Part shown: piece by piece, positions 51,617 through 61,330 of the stretch
Position numbering within the stretch: position 1 is the first letter of the stretch
Layout: each line of letters begins with the position of its first letter
From: Kitasatospora sp. NBC_00374
GTDB lineage: Bacteria; Actinomycetota; Actinomycetes; Streptomycetales; Streptomycetaceae
DNA: 64,000 bases
Direction of reading: 5' to 3'
Assembly: GCF_041434935.1 (NCBI RefSeq)
Contig: NZ_CP107964.1
Coordinates: forward strand, 7,981,001 to 8,045,000
The notes under the pieces: generated by a model
Databases searched by the model: none
What the model was told of the DNA's origin: nothing
The model's input: the letters and a program-made list of their open reading frames with translations, nothing else
Made by a program: the position numbers and the translations under genes

Positions 51617-53299
51617 ATGAGCGACGCAGCCCGCCGTCGCCGCCGTCCCGCGCGGCCCGCCGCCGTCGCGGCGGCCGTGCTGCTCCTCGGGCTGGTGCCC
51701 GGCGGCTCCTCGGTGGCCGTCGGCGCGGCCCCGCCCGTCCCGGTGGCGCACAGCTGCGCGACCCCGGCCGGTGCCGTGCCGGTCACCGTCACCGTGGCGC
51801 AGAAGTACCCCGCGAAGGCCGAGGTGGACCGGCCGTTCCAGCCCGGCGCCGCGACCGTGACCGTCACCGTGCCGCAGGCCTCGCTCGCCGCCCTGCTGCC
51901 TGCCGGGACGGCCTCCGTCGCAGGCCGCGCGGCCCTCGCCGTCACGGTGACGCAGGGGGAGTCGACGGCCGAGGCGCGCTGGCCGGAGCTCCGGGTGACC
52001 GCCGCACCCGTACCCGCCACCGGGGACCTCGTGCTCACGGCCGAGGGCCCCGCGACGCCGGTCACCGTGACCGCCCCCGGGCCCGTGGTCTTCACCCTCG
52101 CCACCCTCACCCTCGGCCTGCGACCGGTACCGCCCGCCGCCGCCCCCACCCCTGACCCGGTGACCCCTGAGCCGGTGACCCTTGACGCGGCCCCCGCCGT
52201 CGTCTGCACGCCCGGGCCCGGGGGCACGCCGCTCGGCACGGTCCAGGTGCCCGCGGCGGCAACCGCGGAGCCGTCCCCCTCCGCCGAGCCGTCCCGCTCC
52301 GCCGCCCCGTCCAACTCCGTTGCCCAGCCCGCCACCCCGCTGCCCGCCACCCCGTCGCCGGCCGGCCCGTCCTCGGCCCGGCCGGGCGCCGCCGAGCTCG
52401 CGCACGTCCAGCTCGGCCGCCTGCCCGGCCGACCGGTCCGGCGTGGCACCGTCCGGGTGCAGCCCGCCGAGCACTCGGGCGTCAGCACCTGCCCGCCCGC
52501 GCCGACCGGGGAGCTCGACCCGAACCGGCTGCCCCCGGTCCCCGAGGGCGCGACGGTGATCCCGTTCCCCGACATGGACCCCTTCCCGGATGTGCCCGCC
52601 TGCGCCTTCGCGGTCGGCTACGCCAACGTGCACAAGCTCGGCCAGGCCGCGGTGGTCAACGATCCCGGCCGCGGTCCGGCGCTCGCCGCGCTCAACCTCA
52701 CCCGCCGCTTCGTCACCCTCTGGGACCCGGAGCCCGGACAGCAGCCGTACCTGGAGGCCGACTCGCTCGGCTACCTCGGGCTGCCGCCCTCCGACACCAC
52801 CTTCGTCACCTACGGCTTCATCCCCACCACGGCGAAGATGGAGCTCGTCCCGCAGGGCCCGCTCACCATCGTGGCCACCGGGAACTCCGACTGGGACCAG
52901 CCGGTCGAGTTCACCATCGGCGGCTACCAGTCGCTGCGGCTGTACGACGTGAAGATCAACGGCACCCCGCTCGACGTCGGGCCGGACTGCCGGACGGTGA
53001 CCCCGGTCGACCTCAGGCTCACCGGCCGCCAGGACGACCACCTGCCGGGCGGCGGCGACGGAAAACCCGACTACACCCTGCAGACCGGCGGCCCACTCGC
53101 CCAACGCGACCTGACCATACCCCCGTTCGCGGGCTGCGGCACCGGCGGCGAGGACCTGGACGCGCTGTTCACCGCCGCCGTCTCCGGCCCGGGGAACTCG
53201 CTCAACCTCGTCCAGGGCGCGATCTGCACCCCGACGAGCGACCAGCCCAACGGGTGCGAGCCGGAGATCGAGCTCCCGGCCCTGCCGCACCGCCGCTGA
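51617..53299 (+). CDS. secreted DUF6801-like protein at the head of the mce locus
   Basis: A 560-residue protein from ATG 51617 (GAGGAG upstream). A signal peptide (VAAAVLLLGLVPGGSSVAVG) is followed by a beta domain (VPVTVTVAQKYPAKAEVDRP), a Pro/Ser-rich linker and a C-terminal domain (DVPACAFAVGYANVHKLGQA, then VTYGFIPTTAKMELVPQGPL and FTIGGYQSLRLYDVKINGTP). Proteins of this form accompany actinobacterial mce loci and have been linked with steroid uptake. It may capture lipid outside the cell. The ATPase gene starts 24 bases after its stop. Confidence 0.7.
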   Translation: MSDAARRRRRPARPAAVAAAVLLLGLVPGGSSVAVGAAPPVPVAHSCATPAGAVPVTVTVAQKYPAKAEVDRPFQPGAATVTVTVPQASLAALLPAGTASVAGRAALAVTVTQGESTAEARWPELRVTAAPVPATGDLVLTAEGPATPVTVTAPGPVVFTLATLTLGLRPVPPAAAPTPDPVTPEPVTLDAAPAVVCTPGPGGTPLGTVQVPAAATAEPSPSAEPSRSAAPSNSVAQPATPLPATPSPAGPSSARPGAAELAHVQLGRLPGRPVRRGTVRVQPAEHSGVSTCPPAPTGELDPNRLPPVPEGATVIPFPDMDPFPDVPACAFAVGYANVHKLGQAAVVNDPGRGPALAALNLTRRFVTLWDPEPGQQPYLEADSLGYLGLPPSDTTFVTYGFIPTTAKMELVPQGPLTIVATGNSDWDQPVEFTIGGYQSLRLYDVKINGTPLDVGPDCRTVTPVDLRLTGRQDDHLPGGGDGKPDYTLQTGGPLAQRDLTIPPFAGCGTGGEDLDALFTAAVSGPGNSLNLVQGAICTPTSDQPNGCEPEIELPALPHRR

Positions 53300-53323
53300 C
53301 CGCCGGACCTCCAGGGAGCCGCC

Positions 53324-54241
53324 ATGGGAATCGAAGTGACCGTCGAGGGCCTCACCAAGTCCTTCGGCCGGCAGACCGTCTGGCAGGACGTCACGCTCAC
53401 CCTGCCGCCCGGCGAGGTGACGGTGATGCTCGGCCCGTCCGGCACCGGCAAGACGGTGTTCCTGAAGTCGGTCATCGGGCTGCTCAAGCCGGAGCGGGGC
53501 CGGGTGCTGGTCAACGGCGTCGACATGGTCAGCAGCCCCGAGCGGCAGATCTACGAGGCCAGGCGGCTGTTCGGGCTGATGTTCCAGGACGGCGCGCTGT
53601 TCGGGTCGCTCAACCTGTACGACAACATCGCCTTCCCGCTGCGCGAGCACACCCGGCGCAGGGAGAGCGAGATCCGCCGGATCGTGATGGAGCGGATGGA
53701 GATGGTCGGCCTGGTCGGCTCCGAGGCCAAGCTCCCGGGCGAGATCTCCGGGGGCATGCGCAAGCGCGCCGGCCTGGCCCGGGCCCTGGTGCTCGACCCG
53801 CAGATCGTGCTCTGCGACGAACCCGACTCCGGCCTCGACCCGGTCCGCACCTCCTACCTGTCCCAGCTGCTGATCGACCTGAACGCCCAGATCGACGCGA
53901 CCATGCTGATCGTCACCCACAACCTCGACATCGCCGCCACCGTGCCCGACAACATCGGCATGCTGTTCCGCCGGGAACTGGTCGCCTTCGGCCCGCGCGA
54001 GACCCTGCTGACCAGCGACGACCCCGTGGTACGCCAGTTCCTCGGCGGCCGGCGGGCCGGCCCGATCGGGATGTCCGAGGAGAAGGACGAGGCCGTGCTC
54101 GCCCGGGAACGCGCCGACGCCCACCCCGAACCGGACGAACGCCGCCCGCCGCCCGCCCAGTTGCAGCCCTCGCCCGGCCTGCCGCCGCGCCGGGCCGTGC
54201 AGCGCCGGCAGGAACGGCTGACCGCGGGACGGACGGCATGA
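53324..54241 (+). CDS. mceG: Mce-associated ABC ATPase (MceG/MlaF-like)
   Basis: A 305-residue ATPase. Walker A is GPSGTGKT, the Q-loop lies in LMFQDGALFGSLNLYDN, the signature is ISGGMRKRAGLARAL and Walker B is IVLCDEPDSGLDPV. The signature and the GALFxSLxxYDN region are typical of the ATPase that powers Mce and Mla transport. The C-terminal 60 residues form a Pro/Arg-rich extension seen in actinobacteria. Its stop overlaps the next start (ATGA). Confidence 0.9.
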   Translation: MGIEVTVEGLTKSFGRQTVWQDVTLTLPPGEVTVMLGPSGTGKTVFLKSVIGLLKPERGRVLVNGVDMVSSPERQIYEARRLFGLMFQDGALFGSLNLYDNIAFPLREHTRRRESEIRRIVMERMEMVGLVGSEAKLPGEISGGMRKRAGLARALVLDPQIVLCDEPDSGLDPVRTSYLSQLLIDLNAQIDATMLIVTHNLDIAATVPDNIGMLFRRELVAFGPRETLLTSDDPVVRQFLGGRRAGPIGMSEEKDEAVLARERADAHPEPDERRPPPAQLQPSPGLPPRRAVQRRQERLTAGRTA

Positions 54242-55020
54242 ACGGCCCGGGCGGCGCCGCCGTCGGTGCGCTGCGCCACACCGGCCGGCTCTTCGCGCTC
54301 TGCGCGACCACCCTCCGGGACACCTTCCGCCGGCCCTTCCAACTGCGCGAGCTGATCGAGCAGTTCTGGTTCCTGGCCAGCGTCACCATCCTGCCCGCCG
54401 CACTGGTGTCGATCCCGTTCGGGGCCGTCATCTCGCTCCAGGTCGGCTCGCTCGCCCAGCAGTTGGGCGCCCAGTCGTTCACCGGCGGGGCCAGCGTGCT
54501 GGCCGTCATCCAGCAGGCCAGCCCGTTGATCGTGGCCCTGCTGATCGCCGGCGCGGGCGGCTCCGCGATCTGCGCCGATCTCGGCTCCCGCAAGATCCGC
54601 GAGGAGCTGGACGCGATGGAGGTGATGGGCGTCTCGCCGGTCCAACGCCTCGTCGTCCCCCGGGTGCTGGCCGCGATGGCGGTCGCCGTCCTGCTCAACG
54701 GCCTGGTGTCGGTGGTCGGAACGCTCGGCGGCTACTTCTTCAACGTGCTGCTCCAGCACGGCACTCCGGGCGCCTACCTGTCCAGCTTCTCCGCCCTCGC
54801 ACAGCTCCCGGACCTGTACGTCGGCGAGCTCAAGGCACTGGTCTTCGGCTTCATCGCGGGCATCGTCGCCGCCTACCGCGGCCTGGGCCCGCGCGGCGGC
54901 CCCAAGGGCGTCGGTGACGCGGTCAACCAGGCGGTGGTCATCACCTTCCTGCTGCTCTTCCTGGTCAACGTCGTGCTCACCGCGGTCTACCTGCGCGTCG
55001 TCCCGCAGAAGGGAGCCTGA
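54238..55020 (+). CDS. yrbE1A: Mce-system permease YrbEA
   Basis: A 260-residue integral membrane protein of the MlaE fold, with about five to six helices. GAGGSAICADLGSRKIREEL is the conserved cytoplasmic coupling helix, and DAMEVMGVSPVQRLVVPRVL follows. It forms the membrane channel with YrbEB. The ATG at 54238 overlaps the ATPase stop. Confidence 0.9.
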   Translation: MNGPGGAAVGALRHTGRLFALCATTLRDTFRRPFQLRELIEQFWFLASVTILPAALVSIPFGAVISLQVGSLAQQLGAQSFTGGASVLAVIQQASPLIVALLIAGAGGSAICADLGSRKIREELDAMEVMGVSPVQRLVVPRVLAAMAVAVLLNGLVSVVGTLGGYFFNVLLQHGTPGAYLSSFSALAQLPDLYVGELKALVFGFIAGIVAAYRGLGPRGGPKGVGDAVNQAVVITFLLLFLVNVVLTAVYLRVVPQKGA

Positions 55021-55023
55021 GCC

Positions 55024-55881
55024 GTGGCCCTGCCGGACCGCGCCACCCCGCCCGGCGGCCCCCCGGAGCCGCCCCGCCGCTCCCGCCTCGCCTGGCTGGA
55101 GGAGACCGGCGACCACCTGCTGTTCCACGTCGCCGCCCTGCTGTGGATCCCGCGCGCGCTGCGCCGCTACACCAGGGAGGTCCAACGGCTGCTGGCCGAA
55201 GTGGTGTTCGGCAGCGGCGGCCTCGGTGTCATCGGCGGCACGGTCGGCGTGATGATCGGCATGACGGTGGCCACCGGCACCGTGGTCGGCCTGCAGGGCT
55301 ACGCCGCGATGAACCAGCTCGGCACCACCGCCTTCACCGGCTTCATCTCCGCCTACTTCAACACCCGGGAGATCGCCCCGCTGGTCGCCGGCCTCGCCCT
55401 GTCGGCGACCGTCGGCGCCGGCTTCACCGCGCAGCTCGGCGCGATGCGGATCAACGAGGAGGTCGACGCCCTGGAGGGCATGGGCATCCGCAGCCTGCCC
55501 TACCTGGTCACTACCCGGATCATCGCCGGCGTGGCCGCCGTCCTGCCGCTCTACGGCATCGGCCTGCTCAGCTCGTACGCGGCCTCACGGGCCGTCACCG
55601 TCCTGGTGAACGGGCAGTCGGCCGGCACCTACGACCACTACTTCGGCCTCTTCCTCTCCCCGGCCGACGTGCTGCTGTCGGGGCTGAAGGTGCTGATCTT
55701 CAGCGTGATCGTCATCCTGGCGCACTGCTACCACGGCTACCACGCCAAGGGCGGCCCGGCCGGGGTGGGCATCGCGGTCGGCCGCTCGGTGCGCAACGCC
55801 ATCGTCATCATCAGCGTCACCGACTTCTTCCTGTCGCTGGCGATCTGGGGCACCACCACCACGGTCAGGGTGGCGGGATGA
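55024..55881 (+). CDS. yrbE1B: Mce-system permease YrbEB
   Basis: A 285-residue MlaE-type permease and the partner of YrbEA. It carries ALSATVGAGFTAQLGAMRIN and EEVDALEGMGIRSLPYLVTT, the coupling and conserved loops, and about six helices. The GTG start lies three bases after the stop of the preceding permease gene. The stop overlaps MceA (ATGA). Confidence 0.9.
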   Translation: MALPDRATPPGGPPEPPRRSRLAWLEETGDHLLFHVAALLWIPRALRRYTREVQRLLAEVVFGSGGLGVIGGTVGVMIGMTVATGTVVGLQGYAAMNQLGTTAFTGFISAYFNTREIAPLVAGLALSATVGAGFTAQLGAMRINEEVDALEGMGIRSLPYLVTTRIIAGVAAVLPLYGIGLLSSYAASRAVTVLVNGQSAGTYDHYFGLFLSPADVLLSGLKVLIFSVIVILAHCYHGYHAKGGPAGVGIAVGRSVRNAIVIISVTDFFLSLAIWGTTTTVRVAG

Positions 55882-57143
55882 GCGCCCCCAGCCCGCGCCG
55901 GGGCCGCCGCCGTACCGCCGGGGTGGTGTTCCTGCTGGTGCCCGCCCTGCTGGCCGGCCTGTCGATCGCCGTCTACGACAAGGCGTTCAGCGACGAGGCG
56001 ACCGTGGTCGTCGAGACCGGCACCGTCGGCAACGAGCTGCACGTCAACGCCGACGTCAAACTGCGCGGCGTGGTCGTCGGCCGGGTCCGCCGGGTCAGCG
56101 CCGACGGGGACCGGGCCCGGCTCACCCTCGCCCTCGACCCCGACCGGCTCACCCGGATCCCCGCCGGCGTACGGGCCCAGCTGCTGCCCACCACCCTGTT
56201 CGGCGAACGCTTCGTCGCCCTCGTCCCCACCGACCAGGCCCGGGCCGGGACGCTCAGGGCGGGCAGCACCATCCCCCAGGACCGCTCCGCCGACGCCATC
56301 GAACTCGAACAGGTCCTCGACCACCTGCTCCCGCTGCTCACCGCCGTCCAGCCGGAGAAGCTCGCCGCCACCCTCGGCGCCGTCGCCACCGCCCTGCGCG
56401 GACGCGGCGAAGAGCTCGGCCGGACCCTCGTCCGACTGGACGACTACCTCGGGCAGCTCAACCCCCAACTACCCGCCCTCAACCGGGACATCCGGCACCT
56501 GGTGACCGTCGGCCGGACCTACGCGGACGCCGCCCCCGACATCCTCCAGGCACTAACCGACCTCACCACCACCAGCGCCACCGTCGCCCAGCAGCAGGCC
56601 GGCCTGCGCAGCCTGTACGCCACCGGGACGGCCGGCGCCGACGACCTCACCGACTTCCTCCAGCGCAACCGCGCCACCCTGATCCGCCTGTCCACCGACA
56701 GCCGGGGCACCCTGGAACTGCTCGCCGAGTACGCCCCCGCCTTCCCCTGCACCCTGCGCACCCTCGCCGCGTTCGTCCCCGTGATGGACAAGGCGCTCGG
56801 CAAGGGCACCGGACAGCCCGGCCTGCACGTCGACGTCACCACCGTGCCCTCCCGCGGCGCCTACCTGCCCGGCAAGGACACCCCCGCCTACCGGGCCGGC
56901 GGCGGACCGCGCTGCTACGACGCCCCCTACACCGGCCGCGGCACCGCACCCGGCCCGTCGAGCCCGGCCGACGGCTTCCCGATGCCGGCCGCGCAGGGCC
57001 TCGGACTGCCCAACTCACCGCAGGAGAACGCGCTTGTCAACGAACTCCTGGCCCCCGGACGGAGCACCGCCACCCCGCTCCCGGACTGGAGCAGCCTGCT
57101 CGCCGGGCCGCTGCTGCGCGGGGCGGAGGTGACCCTGAAATGA
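55878..57143 (+). CDS. mceA: MCE-family protein MceA
   Basis: A 421-residue protein with an N-terminal membrane helix (AGVVFLLVPALLAGLSIAVY) and an MCE domain (about residues 40-125, HVNADVKLRGVVVGRVRRVS). A long helical part and a Pro-rich extracytoplasmic tail follow. MCE proteins form a hexameric ring or tube that carries lipid. The ATG overlaps the preceding stop, and the stop overlaps the next start. The absence of a lipobox places MceA among the membrane-anchored subunits. Confidence 0.88.
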   Translation: MSAPSPRRGRRRTAGVVFLLVPALLAGLSIAVYDKAFSDEATVVVETGTVGNELHVNADVKLRGVVVGRVRRVSADGDRARLTLALDPDRLTRIPAGVRAQLLPTTLFGERFVALVPTDQARAGTLRAGSTIPQDRSADAIELEQVLDHLLPLLTAVQPEKLAATLGAVATALRGRGEELGRTLVRLDDYLGQLNPQLPALNRDIRHLVTVGRTYADAAPDILQALTDLTTTSATVAQQQAGLRSLYATGTAGADDLTDFLQRNRATLIRLSTDSRGTLELLAEYAPAFPCTLRTLAAFVPVMDKALGKGTGQPGLHVDVTTVPSRGAYLPGKDTPAYRAGGGPRCYDAPYTGRGTAPGPSSPADGFPMPAAQGLGLPNSPQENALVNELLAPGRSTATPLPDWSSLLAGPLLRGAEVTLK

Positions 57144-58171
57144 GACGCCGATCCCTCGCCGGGCCGATCGTCAAGTCCCTGGTGTTCATCCTGGTCACCG
57201 CCCTCGCCACCACCGCGCTCGCGTTCGGCATCGCCGACACCGGCGTCGGCGACACCACCGGCTACCGGGCCCGCTTCACCGACGTCACCGGCCTGTCCGC
57301 CGGCGACGGCGTCCGGATCGCCGGCGTCCGGGTCGGCCGGGTCGACAGCGTCACCGTGGTCGACCACCGCCTCGCCCAGGTCCGCTTCTCGGTCCGCCGC
57401 GACCGTACGCTGCCCGGCTCGGTCACCGCCTCCGTCAAGTACCTGGACCTGGTCGGCCGACGCTACCTCGACCTGGAACAGGGCACCGGCCAGGTCGGCG
57501 AGCGGCTCGCCCCCGGCGGCACCATCCCGCCGGAACGCACCCGGCCCGCCCTCGACCTGACCCAGCTGTTCAACGGATTCCAGCCGCTCTTCCAGGGACT
57601 GTCCCCGACCGAGGTCAACCGGCTGGCCGAGGAGATCGTCCAGGTCCTGCAGGGACAGGGCGGCACCGTCGACAGCCTGCTGCGCAGCATCGGCTCGCTG
57701 ACCACCACCCTGGCCGGCAAGGACCAGGTGATCGGCCGGGTCATCGACAACCTCAACACCGTCGTCGCCACCGTCAACACCCACGAACAGGGCTTCACCG
57801 AACTGGTCACCACCCTCCAGCAACTGGTCTCCGGCTTCGACCGCGACCGGCAGCCCATCGGCCAGGCCGTCGAGGCCCTCGCCCGGCTCACCACCTCCAC
57901 CGCAGGCCTGCTGGAGGACGGCCGGCAGCCGCTCAAGGACTCGATCGGCCAGCTGGGCCGGCTCTCCGCCGGGATCGCCGACAACACCCCGCAGCTCGAA
58001 CGCTTCCTGCGACTCAGCCCGGAGAAGCTGCGCACCCTCGGACGGCTCGCCTCCTACGGCTCCTGGTTCAACCTCTACCTCTGCCAGGCCACCGTCACCG
58101 GCGTCACCACCGGCGACGGCAGCCCGCCCCCCACCGGCATCGCCGTCACCGGACCGAGGTGCCGCGCATGA
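57140..58171 (+). CDS. mceB: MCE-family protein MceB
   Basis: A 343-residue protein. The N-terminal helix is VKSLVFILVTALATTALAFG, and the MCE domain includes TDVTGLSAGDGVRIAGVRVG and ASVKYLDLVGRRYLDLEQGT. A long coiled-coil-like section ends near FNLYLCQATVTG with one cysteine. It starts in an ATGA overlap with MceA. Confidence 0.9.
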   Translation: MRRRSLAGPIVKSLVFILVTALATTALAFGIADTGVGDTTGYRARFTDVTGLSAGDGVRIAGVRVGRVDSVTVVDHRLAQVRFSVRRDRTLPGSVTASVKYLDLVGRRYLDLEQGTGQVGERLAPGGTIPPERTRPALDLTQLFNGFQPLFQGLSPTEVNRLAEEIVQVLQGQGGTVDSLLRSIGSLTTTLAGKDQVIGRVIDNLNTVVATVNTHEQGFTELVTTLQQLVSGFDRDRQPIGQAVEALARLTTSTAGLLEDGRQPLKDSIGQLGRLSAGIADNTPQLERFLRLSPEKLRTLGRLASYGSWFNLYLCQATVTGVTTGDGSPPPTGIAVTGPRCRA

Positions 58172-59217
58172 GGCTCCGCCGCGACCCCCACCGCCCGCTG
58201 CTGCGCCCCCTGCGCGACCGCAACCCGGTCGCCGTCGGCGCCGTCGGACTGCTGCTGCTCCTGCTCGCCACCGCGCTCACCTACCGGGCCGACGACCTGC
58301 CGCTGATCGGCCGGGGCACCGCCTACACCGCCGAGTTCACCGAGGCCGCCGGGCTGCGCCCCGGCAACGAGGTCCGGGTGGCCGGCGCCAGGGTCGGCAA
58401 GGTCACCGAGGTCGCGCTGAACGGCGCCCGGGTAAGAGTCGCCTTCCGGGTCGAGCACACCTGGGTCGGCGACGCCACCACCGCCGCCATCGGCATCCGC
58501 ACCCTGCTCGGCGAGAAGTACCTCGCCCTCGACCCCCTCGGCGCCGACCGGCAGGACCCTCACCGCACCATCCCCAGCAGCCGCACCACCTCGCCCTACG
58601 ACGTCACCCAGGCGCTCGACGGCCTCGGACAGACCCTCGGCGCGATCGACCCGGACCGGCTCGCCGAGAGCTTCCGCGCCATCTCCGACACCTTCAAGGA
58701 CACCCCCGCCTCGGTCCGCACCGCCGCCGACGGCCTGTCCTCGCTGTCGCGCAGCCTCGCGAGCCGCGACGCCCAGCTCGCCCGTCTGCTCAGCGGCAGC
58801 AAGGACCTCACCCGCACCCTCAGCGACCAGAACAGCCGCTTCGCCGCCCTGCTCACCGACGGGGACCAGCTGCTCGGCGAGATCGAACGCCGCCGCGACG
58901 CCGTCCACCGGCTGCTCACCGGCACCACCGACCTCGGCACCCGGCTCACCGGCCTGATCCAGGACAACGAGCGGCAGCTGCGGCCCACCCTGGAGGCGCT
59001 CGACCGGGTCACCGACGTCCTGCGGGCCAACCAGCAGAGCCTCGACCAGACCCTCGCCCTGGTCGGGCCGTACTACCGGCTGATGGGCAACACCCTCGGC
59101 AACGGCCGCTGGTTCGACGCCTACCTCTGCGGGGTGGTGCCCCGCAGCTACCTGCCCGCCGGGGCGTCGCCCGCCGACGGCTGCATGCCCACCCGGCCGG
59201 AAGGAGCCCAGCGATGA
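58168..59217 (+). CDS. mceC: MCE-family protein MceC
   Basis: A 349-residue protein. I used the ATG at 58168, whose ATGA overlaps the MceB stop, rather than GTG 58159. One helix (VAVGAVGLLLLLLATALTYR) is followed by an MCE domain with FTEAAGLRPGNEVRVAGARV and RTLLGEKYLALDPLG, and a helical part ends in AYLCGVVPRS with a conserved cysteine. Confidence 0.9.
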   Translation: MRLRRDPHRPLLRPLRDRNPVAVGAVGLLLLLLATALTYRADDLPLIGRGTAYTAEFTEAAGLRPGNEVRVAGARVGKVTEVALNGARVRVAFRVEHTWVGDATTAAIGIRTLLGEKYLALDPLGADRQDPHRTIPSSRTTSPYDVTQALDGLGQTLGAIDPDRLAESFRAISDTFKDTPASVRTAADGLSSLSRSLASRDAQLARLLSGSKDLTRTLSDQNSRFAALLTDGDQLLGEIERRRDAVHRLLTGTTDLGTRLTGLIQDNERQLRPTLEALDRVTDVLRANQQSLDQTLALVGPYYRLMGNTLGNGRWFDAYLCGVVPRSYLPAGASPADGCMPTRPEGAQR

Positions 59218-60212
59218 ACCGCCGGCGCACACCCCTCGTCGCGGCCCTCGCCGCCACCGCCGTCCTGGCCACCGCCCTGGTCGCCGCACCCGCCGTCACC
59301 GGCCCGGACGGCACCCACCTCACCGTCTGGTTCGACCACGCCGTCGGCGTCCACGCCGGCTCCGACCTCAGGATCCTCGGCGTGCGGGTCGGCGCCGTGG
59401 ACGGCGTCCACCCGCAGGGCCGCCGGGTCCGGGTCGACCTCACCGTCGACCACGGCGTCAAGGTGCCCGCCGGCGCCTCCGCCGTCGTGGTCGCCCCCAG
59501 CGTGGTCGCCGACCGCTACGTCCAGCTCACCCCCGCCTGGACGGGCGGACCCGAGCTCGGCGAGCACGGCGTCATCCCCGCCGAGCGCACCGCCGAACCC
59601 GTCGAGATCGACCAGCTCTACCAGAGCATCGGCGACCTCGCCACCGCCCTCGGCCCCGACGGCGCCAACGCCACCGGCGCACTCTCCCGGCTGCTCGACA
59701 CCGGCGCCGCCAACCTCGCGGGCAACGGACAGGCGATCGGCGACAGCATCGACCAGCTCGGACAGGCCGCCAAGACCCTCTCCGGCCACAGCGACGACCT
59801 GTTCACCACCCTCACCCAGCTCCAGTCGTTCACCACCATGCTCAAGGACAACGACGCCAAGGTCCGCTCCGCCACCGACCGGCTCGCCACCGTCACCGGC
59901 TTCCTCGCCGAGGACCGGGAGAACCTCGGCCAGGCCCTGCGCCAACTCGCCACCGCCCTCGGCCAGGTGCAGACCTTCATCGAGGACAACCGCGGCCGGC
60001 TCGCGGCCAGTGTCGACCGCCTCGTCCCGCTGACCCGGAGCCTGGTCGACCAACGCGCCTCGCTCGCCGAACTCCTCGACACCGCACCGCTGGCCGCCGA
60101 CAACCTGCTCGGCGCCTACGACCTGGCCCACGGCACCCTCGACGGCCGCGCCAACCTCACCGAACTCACCGGCGGCGCCCTGCCGCTGCCCCTCCCCGGA
60201 GCCGGCCGATGA
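59214..60212 (+). CDS. mceD: MCE-family protein MceD
   Basis: A 332-residue protein. The N-terminal hydrophobic segment is LVAALAATAVLATALVAAPA, and the MCE domain includes FDHAVGVHAGSDLRILGVRV and VAPSVVADRYVQLTPAW. It then has a long helical region and a short tail without cysteine. It overlaps both neighbours by four bases. Confidence 0.9.
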   Translation: MNRRRTPLVAALAATAVLATALVAAPAVTGPDGTHLTVWFDHAVGVHAGSDLRILGVRVGAVDGVHPQGRRVRVDLTVDHGVKVPAGASAVVVAPSVVADRYVQLTPAWTGGPELGEHGVIPAERTAEPVEIDQLYQSIGDLATALGPDGANATGALSRLLDTGAANLAGNGQAIGDSIDQLGQAAKTLSGHSDDLFTTLTQLQSFTTMLKDNDAKVRSATDRLATVTGFLAEDRENLGQALRQLATALGQVQTFIEDNRGRLAASVDRLVPLTRSLVDQRASLAELLDTAPLAADNLLGAYDLAHGTLDGRANLTELTGGALPLPLPGAGR

Positions 60213-61330
60213 GACACCGACCCGCCCTCGCCGTCGGCCTGCTCCTGCTCACCGGTTGCTCCGCCGCGGCGGGCGGCCTCCAGGACCTCCCACTGCCCGG
60301 CGGCGCCGACCTCGGCAACCATCCCTACCAGGTCCGGGCCGAGTTCGCCGACGTGCTCAGCCTCGTACCGCAGGCCGCCGTCAAGGTCAACGGCGTCGCC
60401 GTCGGCCGGGTCTCCGACATCGCCCTCGCCCCCGACGGCTGGACGGCCCTGGTCACCCTCCGGCTCAACGGCGACGTCCACCTGCCCGGCAACGCCACCG
60501 CCCACCTCGCGCAGTCCGGCCTGCTCGGCGAGAAGTACGTCCAGCTGTCCGCGCCCACCGCCGGCACCGGCGCGCTCGCGGCCGGCGCGCTCATCCCGCT
60601 CGACCGCACCAACCGCAACCCCGAGGTCGAAGAGGTCTTCGGCGCCCTCTCGATGCTCCTGAACGGCGGCGGTATCGACCAACTGCGCACCGTCAACACC
60701 GAACTCGGCAAGGCCCTCACCGGCAACGAGGCCCAGCTGCGCTCCGTGCTCGCCCGCCTCGCCACGCTCACCGGCGAACTGGACGCCCACCGCCAGGACA
60801 TCACCGACGCCCTGGACGGCATCGACCGGCTCTCCGCCACCCTGGCCACCCGCGACCGGCAGATCGGCACCGTCCTGACCGGGCTCAGCCCCGGACTCGC
60901 CGTCCTCGAACAGCAGCGTGGCGAGCTGGTCACCCTGCTGCGCTCCCTCGACCGGCTCTCCGCCGTCGCCGTCGACACCGTCGAGCGCAGCCGCGCCGAC
61001 CTGGTCGCCGACCTGACGGCCCTGGCCCCCACCCTGCAGCGGCTGGCCGACGCGGGCAAGGACCTGCCCGACTCCCTCCAGGTGCTGCTCACCTACCCGT
61101 TCACCGACGAGGTGCTGCGCGGAGTGAAGGGCGACTACCTCAACGTGTACCTGGACCTGGCGGCCGCCCCCGGCACCCGGATCATCCCCGAGCTCGACCC
61201 CGACGACACGGCCGCCCCGCCACCCGCCACCCCCGTGCCCGGCGACGGGACCGGTGACGGGACCGGTGCCGACGGCGTGCTGCCGCTCCCGCTGCCGTCC
61301 GCCACCACCCGGCAGGAAAGGGCCCGCTGA
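60209..61330 (+). CDS. mceE: MCE-family lipoprotein MceE
   Basis: A 373-residue protein with a lipobox, LLLLTGCSAAAGG (Cys at 17), so it is the lipoprotein of the set as in other mce operons. The MCE domain includes FADVLSLVPQAAVKVNGVAV and SGLLGEKYVQLSAPT. The C-terminal tail is Pro/Asp-rich. Its stop shares one base with the start of MceF (TGATG). Confidence 0.92.
   Translation: MRHRPALAVGLLLLTGCSAAAGGLQDLPLPGGADLGNHPYQVRAEFADVLSLVPQAAVKVNGVAVGRVSDIALAPDGWTALVTLRLNGDVHLPGNATAHLAQSGLLGEKYVQLSAPTAGTGALAAGALIPLDRTNRNPEVEEVFGALSMLLNGGGIDQLRTVNTELGKALTGNEAQLRSVLARLATLTGELDAHRQDITDALDGIDRLSATLATRDRQIGTVLTGLSPGLAVLEQQRGELVTLLRSLDRLSAVAVDTVERSRADLVADLTALAPTLQRLADAGKDLPDSLQVLLTYPFTDEVLRGVKGDYLNVYLDLAAAPGTRIIPELDPDDTAAPPPATPVPGDGTGDGTGADGVLPLPLPSATTRQERAR

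Noticed and set aside
51458-54124. A long leftward frame opposite the DUF6801-like and ATPase genes
   Set aside because: It is antisense to clearly coding sequence and has a Gly/Arg/Val-rich composition typical of shadow frames in GC-rich DNA.
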